DNA of 64,000 nt from Paragonimus westermani (taxonomy: Eukaryota > Platyhelminthes > Trematoda > Plagiorchiida > Troglotrematidae), in NCBI GenBank assembly GCA_008508345.1, contig QNGE01000949.1, positions 81,895 through 145,894 of the forward strand, read 5' to 3'. Positions 38,296 to 52,078 of the stretch are shown here, piece by piece (position 1 is the first letter of the stretch; the number at the start of each line of letters is the position of its first letter). The notes below the pieces were generated by a model. It searched no databases, was not told where the DNA came from, and saw nothing but the letters and a program-made list of their open reading frames with translations. The position numbers and the translations under genes are program-made.

Positions 38296-38839
38296 CACAA
38301 TCGTCCGTTAACTCTTAAAGATGGGTTCACGGCTGGCACATGTGTGGTCGATGGTGCAGTGCTCGGCACGGTTACCTCACAAAAGTGTGCGCGCAGTTCT
38401 CAACCCGGCAGTGGAATGGATATACACTACTGCGTGGCCCTAACAAGGAAGAAACTCGAGTCTAGTGACTGTTTTCGGAAAGGGCTGACTGAAAAACCTA
38501 CGGAAATATGATAGATGTAACCTATTGTGAGTAATGTTCTACCCATATCGGCCGAAATCCCTTACTTTTCACCAGTAACCCGAGACAAATAAAAAAGAAC
38601 ACATCAACTATCCCACCAGTCAGCAAAAGTAAGCTCCGATTAGTAGGTTGTTACCTGGTCCCCTCGAATATGTGCGACAGGATAGGAAAATGAGCGAATT
38701 AGGGCGAAAAAGGCAATGAAGAACGATGAAACGAAACTAACAGACTGCTTCAAAGATCAGTTGGAAGAATAAACCAAAACTTTTAAAAGTGAAAAAATGA
38801 AGAGAACATTCGAATCGGGCACGTTTTTTTATCAAGAAA

Positions 38840-39190
38840 TTATTGCCTCCCACAGTGCTCATCGACATAAAAACCACCCACCACAACGACCAATTTCGCA
38901 AGAAACGATGAAAATTGTACACATTGTAGCAAAAAGCCGTTCAACGAAGCACGATCTTTATCCTCACTGGCTTGTACCCGTGCCACGTGCATGCTCGCGT
39001 TTATGAACTGGAATTTCATCCCACAACACACCGGTGGTTTCCACTCACACATCATGTGCACTTCTGCCCAGTTTACGCGTGTGGCTGACGTCTTCTGTCG
39101 GGGTTTCCTCGCTTGCCATTCCTCGTCCATTGGTGCGATAGCGATGAGCGATAGCTCATTTGGTTGCACGTGGCGTCCGCAGTCTGTCCA
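38840..39190. other. G+C-rich block between a SINE and kinase exon 5
   Basis: Richer in G+C and CpG than the flanks, with long frames on both strands (109 codons minus at 38840-39169, 67 plus at 38991-39194). The minus frame (for example PMDEEWQARKPRQKTS) has no match I know. It may be another repeat. Confidence 0.3.
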
Positions 39191-39626
39191 CTGAGGGCTT
39201 CAACCATATCTTACAACCATGTTGAGATATATCGTCGAGTGTTAGAGCACTCACACCTCCGAATTCACCATCCACCACAACATAAGGCTTTTAAAGACGG
39301 CGTCTCCAGCCCCAACGGTGAGTGTTATTGAAATATTGGCAAACATGGCACACTCCTTTCAGCCTCCAGCCTTTCAAGCAAACGATTCATTTACACCTGC
39401 ATTTTCAGCAGTTTATTTGATTTGTACTGCTGCTGGCTAGTGCGTATAAAATGTACGCATGTTAAGCTGCTGTCTGGTAGGTTAGTGTTCTATCCGGATT
39501 ACATGTAATTGTTCTTTTGGAAAAACCGTCCACTCTTATAGTAGGAGCACATGATCTTACCACGAGAAATCATCAGTTACCAATTCAGTACTGTTTAAAC
39601 AAAATGACGAACAAACCATTTAGTCA

Positions 39627-39815
<189 letters not shown>

Positions 39816-41385
39816 CTAGATTGTTCAGTGGAGTGTAAAGCAAAACAAATTATAATTCCTGGAACGGCAACAGAAATGAGGTGACGGGCGCACTGTGAGA
39901 AAATCTCAGCAACAAGACAAAACTCAGACGTGAAATTAAGACTGAGTGTCGGGTGGATTAGTACACTACTGGGTTCTCAAAATGCCTAGAAAATAACAAT
40001 ATAAAAGGGTTAAAAGAGCCAACCAAGGCGTTGACCAACTACTGTGTTCAGTCCCATAATCTGATAAGGAATTCCTTGGTCTACACGCAGAAAATTCGTT
40101 TGAATACCTAATGAGCTGTTGCCATCCTTCCTTTCATTTCGTTAGTTGAATTTCCCACTGCATTACTGAATACGTGCTGTAGGTTTCTTAATCACACACG
40201 CTACAACATTAACAGGCAGAAACAATTAGTATCTTTTTAGAAATGGCTTGATACAGAATAACTGAGCACAGCGACTATACAAAATACACGCAACAATAAC
40301 ACAATTGTCTAATAAATTTACAAAAGGTGGAACGTATTATGGAGTAAGTTGCTGACCAATCGTTCCCTCAAATCCGTAGGTGTTCTGGGTTCCTCATACG
40401 GATAAGGTACGACATAGGGAAGAGCTGGAGTTCTGTTAGTAGAAGTTCACGCAAATAGGTTTAAAGGATTGCCTGGTACCATTAAGGAATACATATTTGA
40501 CGTACACGTCATGATGACTATGGAATAGACCAGATAGGAGTCTTTTGGTAAAACTTGTTGCGAATGTTAAAGTGATTATAAAATATATGTAGTCAATCAG
40601 TGAGAAAAAATACAGTCCACTTATAATGGAGATGTCTGAGCGAAGGAGGAAGATTAAACTTTTTTAAATAAACGTCCACCAGATATACCCGGAGAACAGC
40701 AAAGCCCATGGGGTAATACCCAAATGATGACCAATAGCTTTATAAGCAGGCGGATAAAGAGTGGTAAACGTTAAACTTTCGACGACACATCAACAACATG
40801 CTGTAACGAAGTCGGAATATTAGAAAGTGAAACTCCGAAATATATTCAGCAGAATTAGAGGTTGATATGAGGACTGAACTGACGGATGTAGGTGTTGTTT
40901 CAGCAGACATGTGTCAATTTGGGACTTGTACAAGGTGTAACAACCTTCCCACGTCATAAATTTGATTAATACGGAACGAACTTGAATTTTGCCAAGTTAA
41001 TTCATTTAGCACACTACAGTCGAGAGCAAACCTACAACCAAGAGCAGAAATCACATCAGAATACAAGACTCAGGTTACTAATAAGTAATAGCAATTATAC
41101 CATTCTACAACGTTTGTTAAATCACATTGTAGAGTTGAGGCAAGATCCATTAGGGTTTCATTAGTGTTGCAGAATGTAAAGAGATCGATGGTGCAGTAAG
41201 ATGCCAAAATGTCGGAGACCGCCAGGCTGTTTCTTTAGAAAAAAGAGAATAAACCGCACCGTGAAGAGCATCACAGTTATTTGGAGTATCAGATGATTTC
41301 CAACCTTCTAGTGTGAGAAGTAGGTTTAGACTAATCTATGACGGATCCTATTCTCTTTCATACACAAGATGTAATGTCATTCTGC

Positions 41386-41415
41386 AGTGCAGTGTTTTGA
41401 AAACAACACTGCACT
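41386..41415. repeat. 11-base-pair perfect hairpin
   Basis: agtgcagtgtt (41386-41396) and aacactgcact (41405-41415) pair perfectly around an 8-base loop, ttgaaaac. Confidence 0.85.
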
Positions 41416-43334
41416 CGAGAGAACAGCATCATCAAGCCTCCTCACGTCTATGTTGCATTGAAGGAATCGATCGATTGCATATGTTGTCGACCGGGAGGTT
41501 TGATATGCGAATTCAGCTGGGTTGATCATTCGAAGATGGGTCAATATTTGTGGCAAAAAATGGTTCGCAAATACTTAGAAAGAATAGGAAACAGGCAGGC
41601 TGTACTTGATATATTAACTTTCAGGATGAAGGCTACTGCATGCGTTTCCTTAACAATCTGTTATTCTGCACTGTCTTATGTGCCATCAAAGTATCCGTCA
41701 GTGGGATAGCCAGGAAATCAGTGGTTTTCTCCAACAAAAGGAGCACAGTAAGGCTTGATACAGTTGAATCCCGAAATTTTATGCGGAACCAGTATGAGCT
41801 TCAGCAGTATGAAGGAAGCTAGAAACCCAATCTTACAAGTGGTCAGTGATTTCATTCTGGGGAGCAGTTCAACGACCTCTTAAGACTCAGATGCCTCTAG
41901 ATACCCACTGAATTGAGGCGTTGGATTCTGAATTCCATTTTCAGAAAACCAACGGTAATGTGTGCTTTTCATTCATGGATGCCTAGTGGTTATTCAAGGG
42001 AGTCAAGAAGGTTACGATGAAAGGCCAGAAAACGATCATTTCGTACCAGAAATCAATGGCCATGGCTACCACGAGTTAATAAAAGTAGGTATTGGTCAAA
42101 ATACAACCGAGGAAAGCTATATTATAACTGAGAAGCCCACAATCTCTTTCTGCATTCTGGTCAGTAAGGAAGGGATGGCGCACAAAAGGACTTGGGAACG
42201 TTAAAGAGAAACTACTGATAATCCATTCTTAGACAGTCGCAGGTTTAACCAAATGGTACTGTGACGTAGAAGATTTGGGAGAAAATGAATAAAAAACACT
42301 GAACGTATAAATTCAGACATATCATTGGTGGTGGCATACAGTCACCTCGAACAGTGTTTCTAACTAGCAACTTCGGTGAACACGAGGTACACAATCTGCC
42401 CGACATCTTGCTTATTTATTCACTGGAATGATCAGGGTGTCCGATTACCTGGGGTTTTTACTCAACTCGTGGTGGTCCCCGTTACTACAGGGGTATTACG
42501 GATGTTTGTTATGACTAATGTTGGCGTAAGACTCGCATATTTTTTCAAACAAGGGCTATTCGGTGCAAATATTTCATAGTAAAAACCCTCAAAGTCGGAT
42601 CTGTTTACTGAATCATACGGGATACATGGAGTAAAAAATGGTAGATTCCACGGAACGGATATTTCATATGGCATGAAATTCCAACAAAGTTGGTTGCAAA
42701 GGCCACAGAAAAGAGTTTGAATTTTTTCAATAGAAGGTAGCCATTTAGGGCATTAATCTTAGTCACAATGTACCAAAAGATTAGGTAATGGCTAATTTCA
42801 TAGACCACTAGAGGTTTATGCTTTGGTCTGATATGTCGTAAACTGTGTGCAAAACATATAAAATATAAACAAGATTCACGAAGCAATGCTTGTGGCGATT
42901 TCAAACGTTGGGCAACCCAGTCATTTTTTACTCTGTGAAAAACGAGAGACACAGAACATATGTCCCTTTATGCTGCAAAACGGATTTATTTTGTGCAGGT
43001 GCACCTATTATCAATGTGCTTAAAACGATCGGAGAGATTTTTTTTACAGTGTTCGTTTTACTTTTGGTGATCACATTTCCAACAGCCTGATGACTGAGCA
43101 TTTGGATAGCCCTCTGAGTCTCATATCCGCCAGCAGTTTGGCCAGTAATCCAACTAGAATGCCGGCTTAGATAGAGGGTGCACTGTGATACAAATGCTAC
43201 GTGGACAGTCGTTTCTGTGTGTTAAACCGAACGTCAAGCCGAAGAAATTCTGGACGTATTAAATTACGTTCACCGATGCATTGCCTTTGATGAGGAAGAG
43301 TAGAGATTTTTTCTTGGTTTTGTTCACCATTGTA

Positions 43335-43828
43335 CAACAACGTTTTGCGTTATCTCTGCAGGTTGTTCGAATTGATTAAAAATGACCTTGCAATTACAAT
43401 AAAATTTTGTGCACGCACGTCTCTCTGCTCTTCTACCTGTGGCGTAGTTGCTTGACGATACTACACGGATCTCATCCATTTTTAGCTCCATTGTATTCCG
43501 AACACCGTCGCAGCACCGACCGCGTTTCAGCCGCTCACAGTAATCTCGGAATATCCTCGCTTCCTGGATACTGGTAATTTGGAATGTTGTTGTGGTGGTC
43601 TTCTTGAACCCTTTCTGTGAGTCAAGCTTTTTATTCCTATAACTTGCTAAACCCCCGTAACTGTCCTGTTGCATTCGTTCACTTTTGGTTACTGAACTCA
43701 GTGAAAAACGTCTGCATTCACTTAGGGTAGTCTGAGACTGTTTTGAAACACTACAGAAGTAAAAACAGACAACTGGCTGGCTTTCTTGCAGACCCGGAAG
43801 ACTAGTGAAGCGGACGATTGATCACAAA
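43335..43828 (-). CDS. Cysteine-rich open frame inside kinase intron 4, unknown
   Basis: I do not recognise this frame. On the minus strand it is open for about 165 codons, from after a TGA near 43829 to about 43335, although its first ATG is at 43674. The ATG-started part has a threonine run (KKTTTTTFQIT), a basic pair KRGR before two cysteines (RCCDGV), then GRRAERR followed by ACTKFYCNCK. Several dibasic sites next to short cysteine motifs resemble the plan of a secreted precursor, but no signal peptide is visible at the ATG. An acceptor-like caaaacag/tctcag and a donor-like caag/gtcatt exist but are weak. It is on the same strand as the kinase, so it could be an alternative exon, a nested gene or chance. 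Confidence 0.25.
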
Positions 43829-44159
43829 CCTACCTAGCCTGGACAATATCTAAATTTTAGTAGCTACCCTCATATGCAATGAGAAAGCATCACCGAAATG
43901 ATCACTGAACAATTATGATGGCAATTCTTGCGGCTCGATCACGAAACATATGTTAGACACTGGGCATACAAACTATCGGACTAATTTTGCGTGATTAAAC
44001 GGCAGAGACGTCCTCATTAACTGCATTTCGTGGAAAACGCGTTGAACTGAACATACAAACCAACCTTGTTTCAAAAAGGAGTTTGTGACAGATTTGTGGT
44101 TGCTACAACAACAAACGTTTCGAAACTTTCATTATATGGTTACACAGTTTGAACTTTTC

Positions 44160-44425
44160 GCATTCCCATACACTTTTCAGAGAACAGGCATGAGATTGGT
44201 GTTTTGCTCCTATTTGAGTTGGTCAGTATCCCATACCCTTGTCATGCCTGAGATGTGAACTCCAGCCATGCTTTCATGAAATAGCAGTGTTGATCACTGC
44301 ATCATTGACCTCACATTAAGCACAACCAAATAACAAACGTCCAGTCCCATTTGCTTGTGAGTACAAGGTTGCATACGCCTAATAATTTCTGACTCCCACT
44401 TGGAGAGAAATCTTGATCACGGGAA
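44160..44425 (-). mobile_element. tRNA-derived SINE, family 1, in kinase intron
   Basis: Shows tgagatgtgaactccagcca (B-box region), atcactgcatcattgacctc and acattaagcacaaccaaata, all in the order of the 23.6-kb copy. It lies inside kinase intron 4. Confidence 0.62.
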
Positions 44426-44519
44426 AATCGATTGGAGTTGATATGGCTGTTATACTTCTTTCAATCAAGCTGCTCTGGATGAGCAACAATTGGGAGTTTA
44501 CACAAGAACACTTAGTCGT

Positions 44520-44690
44520 GTCTAGTGTGAAATCAGTGGTACAGTGGTAAGCAGCATGATTGAGGTTTTAATCCCGAAATTACTGACAAAATGCAACAAG
44601 AGTGAAGCTCTACCCTAATGTTTCTTTTCGAACGGGACTGTGGAAAAGTCTATCAAAATAGGAAAGGTGCAACCAACTGTGGGATGTTCA
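44520..44690 (+). mobile_element. tRNA-derived SINE, family 1, opposite orientation
   Basis: On the plus strand cagtggtacagtggtaagca and gaggttttaatcccgaaatt are the A- and B-box regions; ctaatgtttcttttcgaacg and gactgtggaaaagtctatc are body. It points away from the neighbouring copy at 44.16-44.42 kb. Confidence 0.5.
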
Positions 44691-44904
44691 GCTCATACTA
44701 ATCAAAATCTATTGCTACTTGTCAGAATACTAATTTGGTGGGTTAACTGTAAACGATTTTTTCACACACCACTTTTTTAAACAGTGTATTAGGCGATTAA
44801 GATGCTGTGAACTTTGTAGCCGCCATAAATATGAACTTGCCAATATTGCTAACCTTGTTCAAGTTCTCCAAAAAGAGCCAGTGTTTAAGAAGAGACAATT
44901 GTGG

Positions 44905-45310
44905 AAAATCTGGGCTTCGGCTGGATTCCAACTGGCGACAGAAGCAGCCTGCCCAGAGGTGGCAAGCGCTATGTCAGCTGAACTATGAAGTCAAGCCGGG
45001 AGCTCGAAGATTTCCCACTTGCTCTCAGTCATCCACACCCCTTCTGTCTCAAATAGAATCCACCAAACGACCCAAGGGGTCGACTGTCCCAGAAACATTT
45101 CTCAGCAGTTCACGCTGTAATCTACCAACGCCAGTGTTGAGCATAGAAACTGAACGGCTAGTAAGTGGTTGGATAGGTGGTCGACTGAAACCAAATGTGA
45201 AAACTCTGAGCTCCTTAGTTAGCTTCGTGACTTAGAAAGTGAAGCGCTTGCCGACTCTTGACGTGCTGTCTTTGTCGCTGGTTCGAATCCAGTGAAAGCC
45301 TAGGTTTTTC
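44905..45310. mobile_element. Second inverted pair of tRNA-like elements, family 2
   Basis: Same plan as at 31.55-32.08 kb: a minus-strand half (about 45100-44910, B-box ggattccaactgg read on plus) and a plus-strand half (45150-45310, with an intact gctggttcgaatccagtg). The centre again reads catttctcagcagttcac. The 142-codon frame at 44807-45235 is a by-product. Confidence 0.62.
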
Positions 45311-47679
45311 ACAATCGTCCCTTCTAAATCAAGTAATCTGCCAAACTACTTATCAGTAAAACGGTGCTTTGTGAATAAAAAGGTTGTCTGATGGTTACAA
45401 AAACGAGATACACATGACCTTCGCCCACCAACTGTTTGTAGACCTCTCTAACAATTATGGTGTCAACAATTATGGAACTGGCGAAACATGAGAGTATGTA
45501 CGTCCCAGAAAGTATGGAAAAATGAATCGAAATGAAGATGGATTAACTTCCATTTGGCACTCAACATTGTGTCAGATAAAAATGTTGAATTTCCAAGCAT
45601 ATTGAGCAACAATCAAACGGGTGCGAGCATTAATATCTTGAGGAGTGAAACGATGAATGAAAATCGTTAGCCAAGTGCAGGCGTCCACCGTGTGCAAACG
45701 AGGTACATGGCGAACGAGCGTAGCACTAAATTCATAACGGGCAGGTTTACCGAACAAGGCGCTGAAATGTGTGGTTGTAACTAGAATACTTAAGGAGATT
45801 GAAGGGTGTGGTTGTCAATACTTATCGTACACATACTCAACCTATTATAAGGAGCCTTATGACTTCTAAAGACTTCCGAAACTGCGTAACAAATACGAAA
45901 ATTCATACATTACCTAACATTTTAACTGTAATTTAGAAGCACTAGAGCTCAGTTATCAAGCTTCCAGTTTTTGTATCACAAGGCTTATTAACACTTGATA
46001 CGCCAGGCTGGTTGGAAATTGTCAGACGGCCCAATTTTGTAGGCGACCGCTAAGCTTACAAATCAATACGACAAGTGTTCTGCCGCAATTTATGCACCCA
46101 GTCATTGGTTCCACAATTGTGGTCCACCATCTACGATGTTATGTCACCTCAACTTGTACAAGCGTTGTAGGAGATAGCGAGAGGTTAGTGTTACAGTGGC
46201 TAGATAACCGAGTGGATCAAAAATAGACGGAAACAGTCAAGGTAACTGAACTCTAATCCTTGACCATGTAACCGGTATTGGGAATTACAAACCATATATG
46301 TATATATATAGCCGGATGCAACCGATCAAGTTCAACAACACAAATCATCAATAAACCATAGTGAACAGCAGGTACCCGCTATCGGCGGTTGATTTCAAAA
46401 CTTATACTTAACCGCCAAAAAATAAGGGAAGGTTGCACTTCAAAGTGCAGGCACACGAACGGTACATTGAACGTTAGCGATTTTTGGATATAAAAACGCT
46501 GAGCACAATTGCACAGGATTCATTGGAAGTTGGTACTATCAACCAAACAATCAGTATCCACGGCTAAATTACAATGAAAACGCTTGTTGAACGTGAGCAG
46601 TGTCTGCAAAAACGTGAGCATGTGGCAAGAAAAGGGGGATAAAAACCTAGTTCCAGTTTCAAAATCACTAAGTGTTGGGGAATTCAAATGTTATCGGTAC
46701 TAGTGATTCAACTGAATGGCCTATATTTTACCGCTAATCGAAAAGCAGGTTTCTCAAATGAACTACTCTGAAATAAACAAAAAGGCATGGTGAACAAAAA
46801 AAATGGGAGTTGTCGAATTTTCTTACTAGCATCCAAAAGACTGCCACCTAAATAAGAAATCAACCTCCGGTCTAAATTATCCTCGCAGTGTTAAAATAAG
46901 GTAACCTCAGCAATACACCGGTATATATAAATGTAAACTTAGAGGAGTATATCTACGTTCGATCATTCGTTGAACGCAACCAAAGCAAGAAACAACTTGA
47001 CAATGAGACAAAATGGATCAATACCGACTAGCTAAAAAGGTAAGAATAAGGTAAACGTCAAGCTGAAGGGATATTACTCTTTGGTTAACTTGGTTTACAA
47101 GGGTTACTGCATGAAATGAGCACGTTAGACAGTTACTATCCTTTTATGAAAGCATGCACCATATTCATAGTAGGTTTTTTGAAACGGAGTGTTTCGGACA
47201 AATTTCGTCCAACCCGTCATTATAACAATGATTTTATTCTTATCAAACGGCGACTAGCATGACTGACTGCAGGATTTTCAACTATTCGTGAGCTTAGAAC
47301 GGCAGCTGCCAACCCATCCTCGAAAGCGGGATTCCACATGACACCTAAACTCCTTAAGGGCCACTGTTTGTATTACACTAAGACAACAGCTAACTAACCC
47401 AATATTGAAATACTGTGTCGAAACTTCAAGGACGAGTCACAGCTACAGTCATGATCTTTTTAGAGAAGAGTCCACGCCATGTTTTCTCCGCTAGTCAGAT
47501 AATTAGTATGACTGATAGTGAGTTTATGATCTGAGACGTCTTTATTCTTCGTTAACTTTCACTACCCCGGGAAAGTCAGATTAGGTAGGAGTAACTCAGT
47601 TCCTACTCCAGTTGCCTTTGTCTTGATCAAACCTTCGTTTTTCACCAAACACTAGATGTTCGAAACGGTTATCGAAAAC

Positions 47680-48520
47680 AAGTAATGGCCTCCATCTTAG
47701 GCAAGTGCAGAGCGTTCGATTCTATTGACACAATTGGACTCTGGTCTAATATTCTGGAGGTAGGGGTGCGTGATAAACATACCACATTCAACCAAGCTTG
47801 AGTAGAAAAACACGCCGACAAATGGGCGTTAGCAGGATTGGATTAGACATATTTTCCATCACTCGTGTTATTCAATGAGGTCATTCGCTGCCACATTTCC
47901 TCCTAATTTTTACAACTGTAGAGGGAAGAACAGAAACAGGATATTCCGGTCGTATCCATCTCTTCGCAGATGATGACCTACTCTATCAGGTTCTGCCAAT
48001 AAAATCACTCTGACGACTCACTGGTAGTTAAGTATGCCTTAGAAGAGATAGCGGTATTTGTTAGTCAATTCAAAGTGAGTTCTACTCTATAAAAATGCAA
48101 AAAAACAAGTTAACAGTTGGAAATACTATGATTGAATTCACATTCAATTATGTCATATTTGAGTCAACCGGAACTTTGTCTGCCTGGGTATTCGTTCGAG
48201 TGTTCACGGAACTATGAATAAAGCAACTATCAGTTGCAGTTCAATGGCAAGAAGAATGTTGGCCAGTCTGTTCCACCTATGGTGACCGAACGATGCAGAC
48301 CTTTCCGAGAAAGAGCCGTTGTACTATGTATCTAAGCATTCTGACCTGCTGTAGAGCTGCAGAATGCGGCTCATCCGATGATGTTCGCTGATCGTGCTTA
48401 TTCCAGTGAGCTGGAGCTACCATAACGAGACTGTCAGGCAGCTACAAAAATTCGAAAGTTCCCGACAATGGCGTGAGAAACCGCGTTGAGTCAATATAAA
48501 AACGGCAAGACCAGCTTTTA
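47680..48520 (+). pseudogene. LINE reverse transcriptase fragment in kinase intron 4
   Basis: A second non-LTR element, on the plus strand (antisense to the kinase). Landmarks are CRAFDSIDTIGLWSNILE (47706 on, family form KAFDSVDHNGL), a degraded Q-G-x-x-L-P block near 47875, an intact catalytic box HLFADDDLLYQ (FADD at 47963-47974) and ARRMLASLFHLW (about 48250), the region after the palm. Stops interrupt between the blocks. Wording differs from the 52-56 kb element, so it is a different family or an older copy. Flanks (47.2-47.68 kb) may hold more of it but nothing there is recognisable. Confidence 0.72.
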
Positions 48521-48822
48521 CGCGCGGTACCTGTCTTAGACGAGTAAACCGGTTAGATCGGAAGAGTGTGAATGCGGGATTGAAGCTGACTGGATTTCCA
48601 AGAGTATTACTCAGTAAAAATTCTTGTCAGAAACAGTACATAGTAGGTACCGAAGTAGTACCCATGTATACTTTCAGATCACTAAACGGACGCAGATGAG
48701 GAAATAAAAAGCAACATGATCTAGACAGGAAAACCATAACACAACGACGTTTCTTTTAAGAAATTATTCATAAGTAGTTAACGGACTGGAAATTGTCGAG
48801 GCTGTATCGACGTTTAGAATGC

Positions 48823-49707
48823 ATACAATTAAGGGAATTATCACCCTAAATTCAATTAGATTCTCGGCTTGTAATAGTCTGTACTGTAATATCGTAACCT
48901 TTCTCCACGGAGTTCAGAAACATTTTAGGAATGATAGGAAATTACGTGAGAGAATTCCTAATCGTTCTCCGCCACCACGTGTGTGATGAAATCAGTTCAT
49001 TTGTGGGAAAATCCCGACGATCAGCTGCACAAGGATAAGTGAAAAACAAGTCCATTTAGAACAGTTTGTTCCTCTGATGAACTGGAATAAAAACGAGGTG
49101 GAAGCCATGTGGTGGACTCCGGAGCAACAGTTCGTACATTTTGATCATACATGGGCATGTAACTAATTTCAAACGAGCCCAAATTCCACAGGGCGAAAGT
49201 CATGGCATGGGATATTAAAGAGACGGACACGAAAACTAGAAATCAAAATTATAGGAATTTCGTCCACCACGATAGCCGCAGCGTCGACACAAGTTGTTTT
49301 TTAACAAATGAAGGGGACTGTGACGTTTAGCTGGCGAAGCATCATTTAACTGGAATATGCGTTTCCAGTTGCTCNCCATGTATGATCAAAATGTACGAAC
49401 TGTTGCTCCGGAGTCCACCACATGGCTTCCACCTCGTTTTTATTCCAGTTCATCAGAGGAACAAACTGTTCTAAATGGACTTGTTTTTCACTTATCCTTG
49501 TGCAGCTGATCGTCGGGATTTTCCCACAAATGAACTGATTTCATCACACACGTGGTGGCGGAGAACGATTAGGAATTCTCTCACGTAATTTCCTATCATT
49601 CCTAAAATGTTTCTGAACTCCGTGGAGAAAGGTTACGATATTACAGTACAGACTATTACAAGCCGAGAATCAAATTGAAATTAGGGAGATAATGCCCTTA
49701 ATTGTAT
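48823..49707. repeat. 332-base inverted repeat around an N
   Basis: The arms 48823-49154 and 49376-49707 are reverse complements without gaps. The inner parts look identical (for example catggcttccacctcg) and mismatches gather at the outer ends. The 221-base spacer ends in an N at 49375, exactly where the right arm starts. A weaker direct echo of the arm's inner end follows at about 49711-49770 (ccatgtgtgatcaaagtgta). Either a real fold-back element or an assembly join in the wrong orientation. Confidence 0.85.
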
Positions 49708-51050
49708 CATGTGTCCATGTGTGATCAAAGTGTACGGGAATATCACTAAGGGATCCATCACACGTTGTTTGGTTGGAAACTTATCAAAGCAGAATAATGA
49801 ACATGAAGATTCATGCATCGGAAGTAGTAAAAATGCGGACAGTAACCCTAAGTGACGATCGGGGTGCAGTCGTAAATCTATCAGAAAGACGGAGGTAGCT
49901 AACTAGAGAAGTGGGCGGGCATGAAGGATTTGGGACATATTCCAAAGAAAATTCGACAACTTCATGTATATGTACGACTTCACTTGGATTGGTACAAATA
50001 GAAAGTCAACATGCTGTTTGACCGAATAGACAGTGTTACGACACCAGAGTTGACAATATGAATACTTAAAATGGACAGAGAGTAACTAACACCAACTCGT
50101 TGCTGAGGTATTCACGTGATCATCGAAAATTAGCAACCGATGGATTGCCTCACAGAATACAAAATGAACTTGTTTTGAAACGTAACAAACTAGCAGGGCA
50201 AGCTGTCTCTGGCACGGGAAAATTGGAAATAATCAAAGATACTTTTTCTGCACAGGTAATTGCTCAATAGAACCTCATTTGTATGCTGAAATTAATCATG
50301 AGAGGATCGTCACCATCAATGTTACATTGTAAGACGTTAAGTACGAGTAGCACAGGAAACAGACGTTTAAAGTAGAAGCACTTAGCACAGTATATACCAA
50401 CCACTTAATTTGTGATTTCATAGATGAAACACTCATTTAGGATAAGCAAATTAGCAGAAGTAGTCTGAAAATGATAATCTCATCATCAGTATGGATGAGT
50501 TTGAACTTCCTCTTCAGGTTTGAACATCTCTCTCGTGTCCAAGCCATGTGTGACCCAGTAGATCGCACGGCAGAGAACTTGCTGACGGTTGAATATTGGT
50601 ATGGTTGTCTGGTCTTCGTCAGACGCAATCGCTCTAATTGCCCAATCAATAATTCGTTCGTAAATTCATAGTGAATTCATGAGAATAACAAACTAGGAGC
50701 CGGGTCCCGCTGGTTTGCTGTGGCTGCACACCAAGCTAGCTGAAACATAATGAAATCACTCGACAAACAGTGTAGACGGTGTGAGTGAAAAGTGTGAGTT
50801 GGATTAATTATAGGCCAGAGGGTGTTGAGGATTAGCATGAAGTTCTTACGAAAGCGGAAGTCAGTATGGCATAACTTGGTATTAAAAGAGTCAGAAATGA
50901 ACAACGACCGCTATTTTGCCGCATTCGATTAGATTATAAACTATAAATTACACAAAGTTTTGTGTAGCAATCTCATGAAAAACTCTGCATCATTTAAGAA
51001 AATCACAATCAATTATATTTTGTAGCCGAGAAAATGTGTTACTATAACTA

Positions 51051-51617
<567 letters not shown>

Positions 51618-52078
51618 AACATGTGACGATTCAGTCCAATATGTTCAGGCAAAATAAATCACATCATCAACCAACTATACAAATCGGTGGATCTACTTCG
51701 TCCTTGTAATTGTAAGCGGTAAAACAAGGGAAGAATTGAAGAAAGGAAATGTTTATAGGTGAGTCAAGTAGATCCAATTAGAAAATCTCGTCGGCAACAT
51801 TTTGTGGGTGAGGTCAAATTTTTTGCTGTCATCGTCTACTCATATCGTTGCTCAATTGGTGACATTTGCATTACTGTTATTCGATAACGGATAAAGTACC
51901 AAGTTAATACGTATCGTATCTTTCGTGTTTCATAGCGCCTATTTTTCTGCTTTGTTGCGTCTGTATTTTGAACGACTGAAAACTCTTTGCTTTACGGTGG
52001 ACATCGTTTGTTTCTGACAACAATCAGTTGCTTTATATCTAGGGGCGCTGGGATTCAGCCGATGTCTACGGACTAACC

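Noticed and set aside
44914..45300. True tRNA gene at the B-box ggttcgaatcc
   Set aside because: The acceptor and anticodon stems do not pair as a cloverleaf by eye; the unit occurs as repeated inverted pairs, so it is a tRNA-derived repeat.
49021..49230. Minus-strand 69-codon frame with a serine- and glutamate-rich stretch
   Set aside because: It lies in one arm of the large inverted repeat and reads again on the plus strand; no family match.
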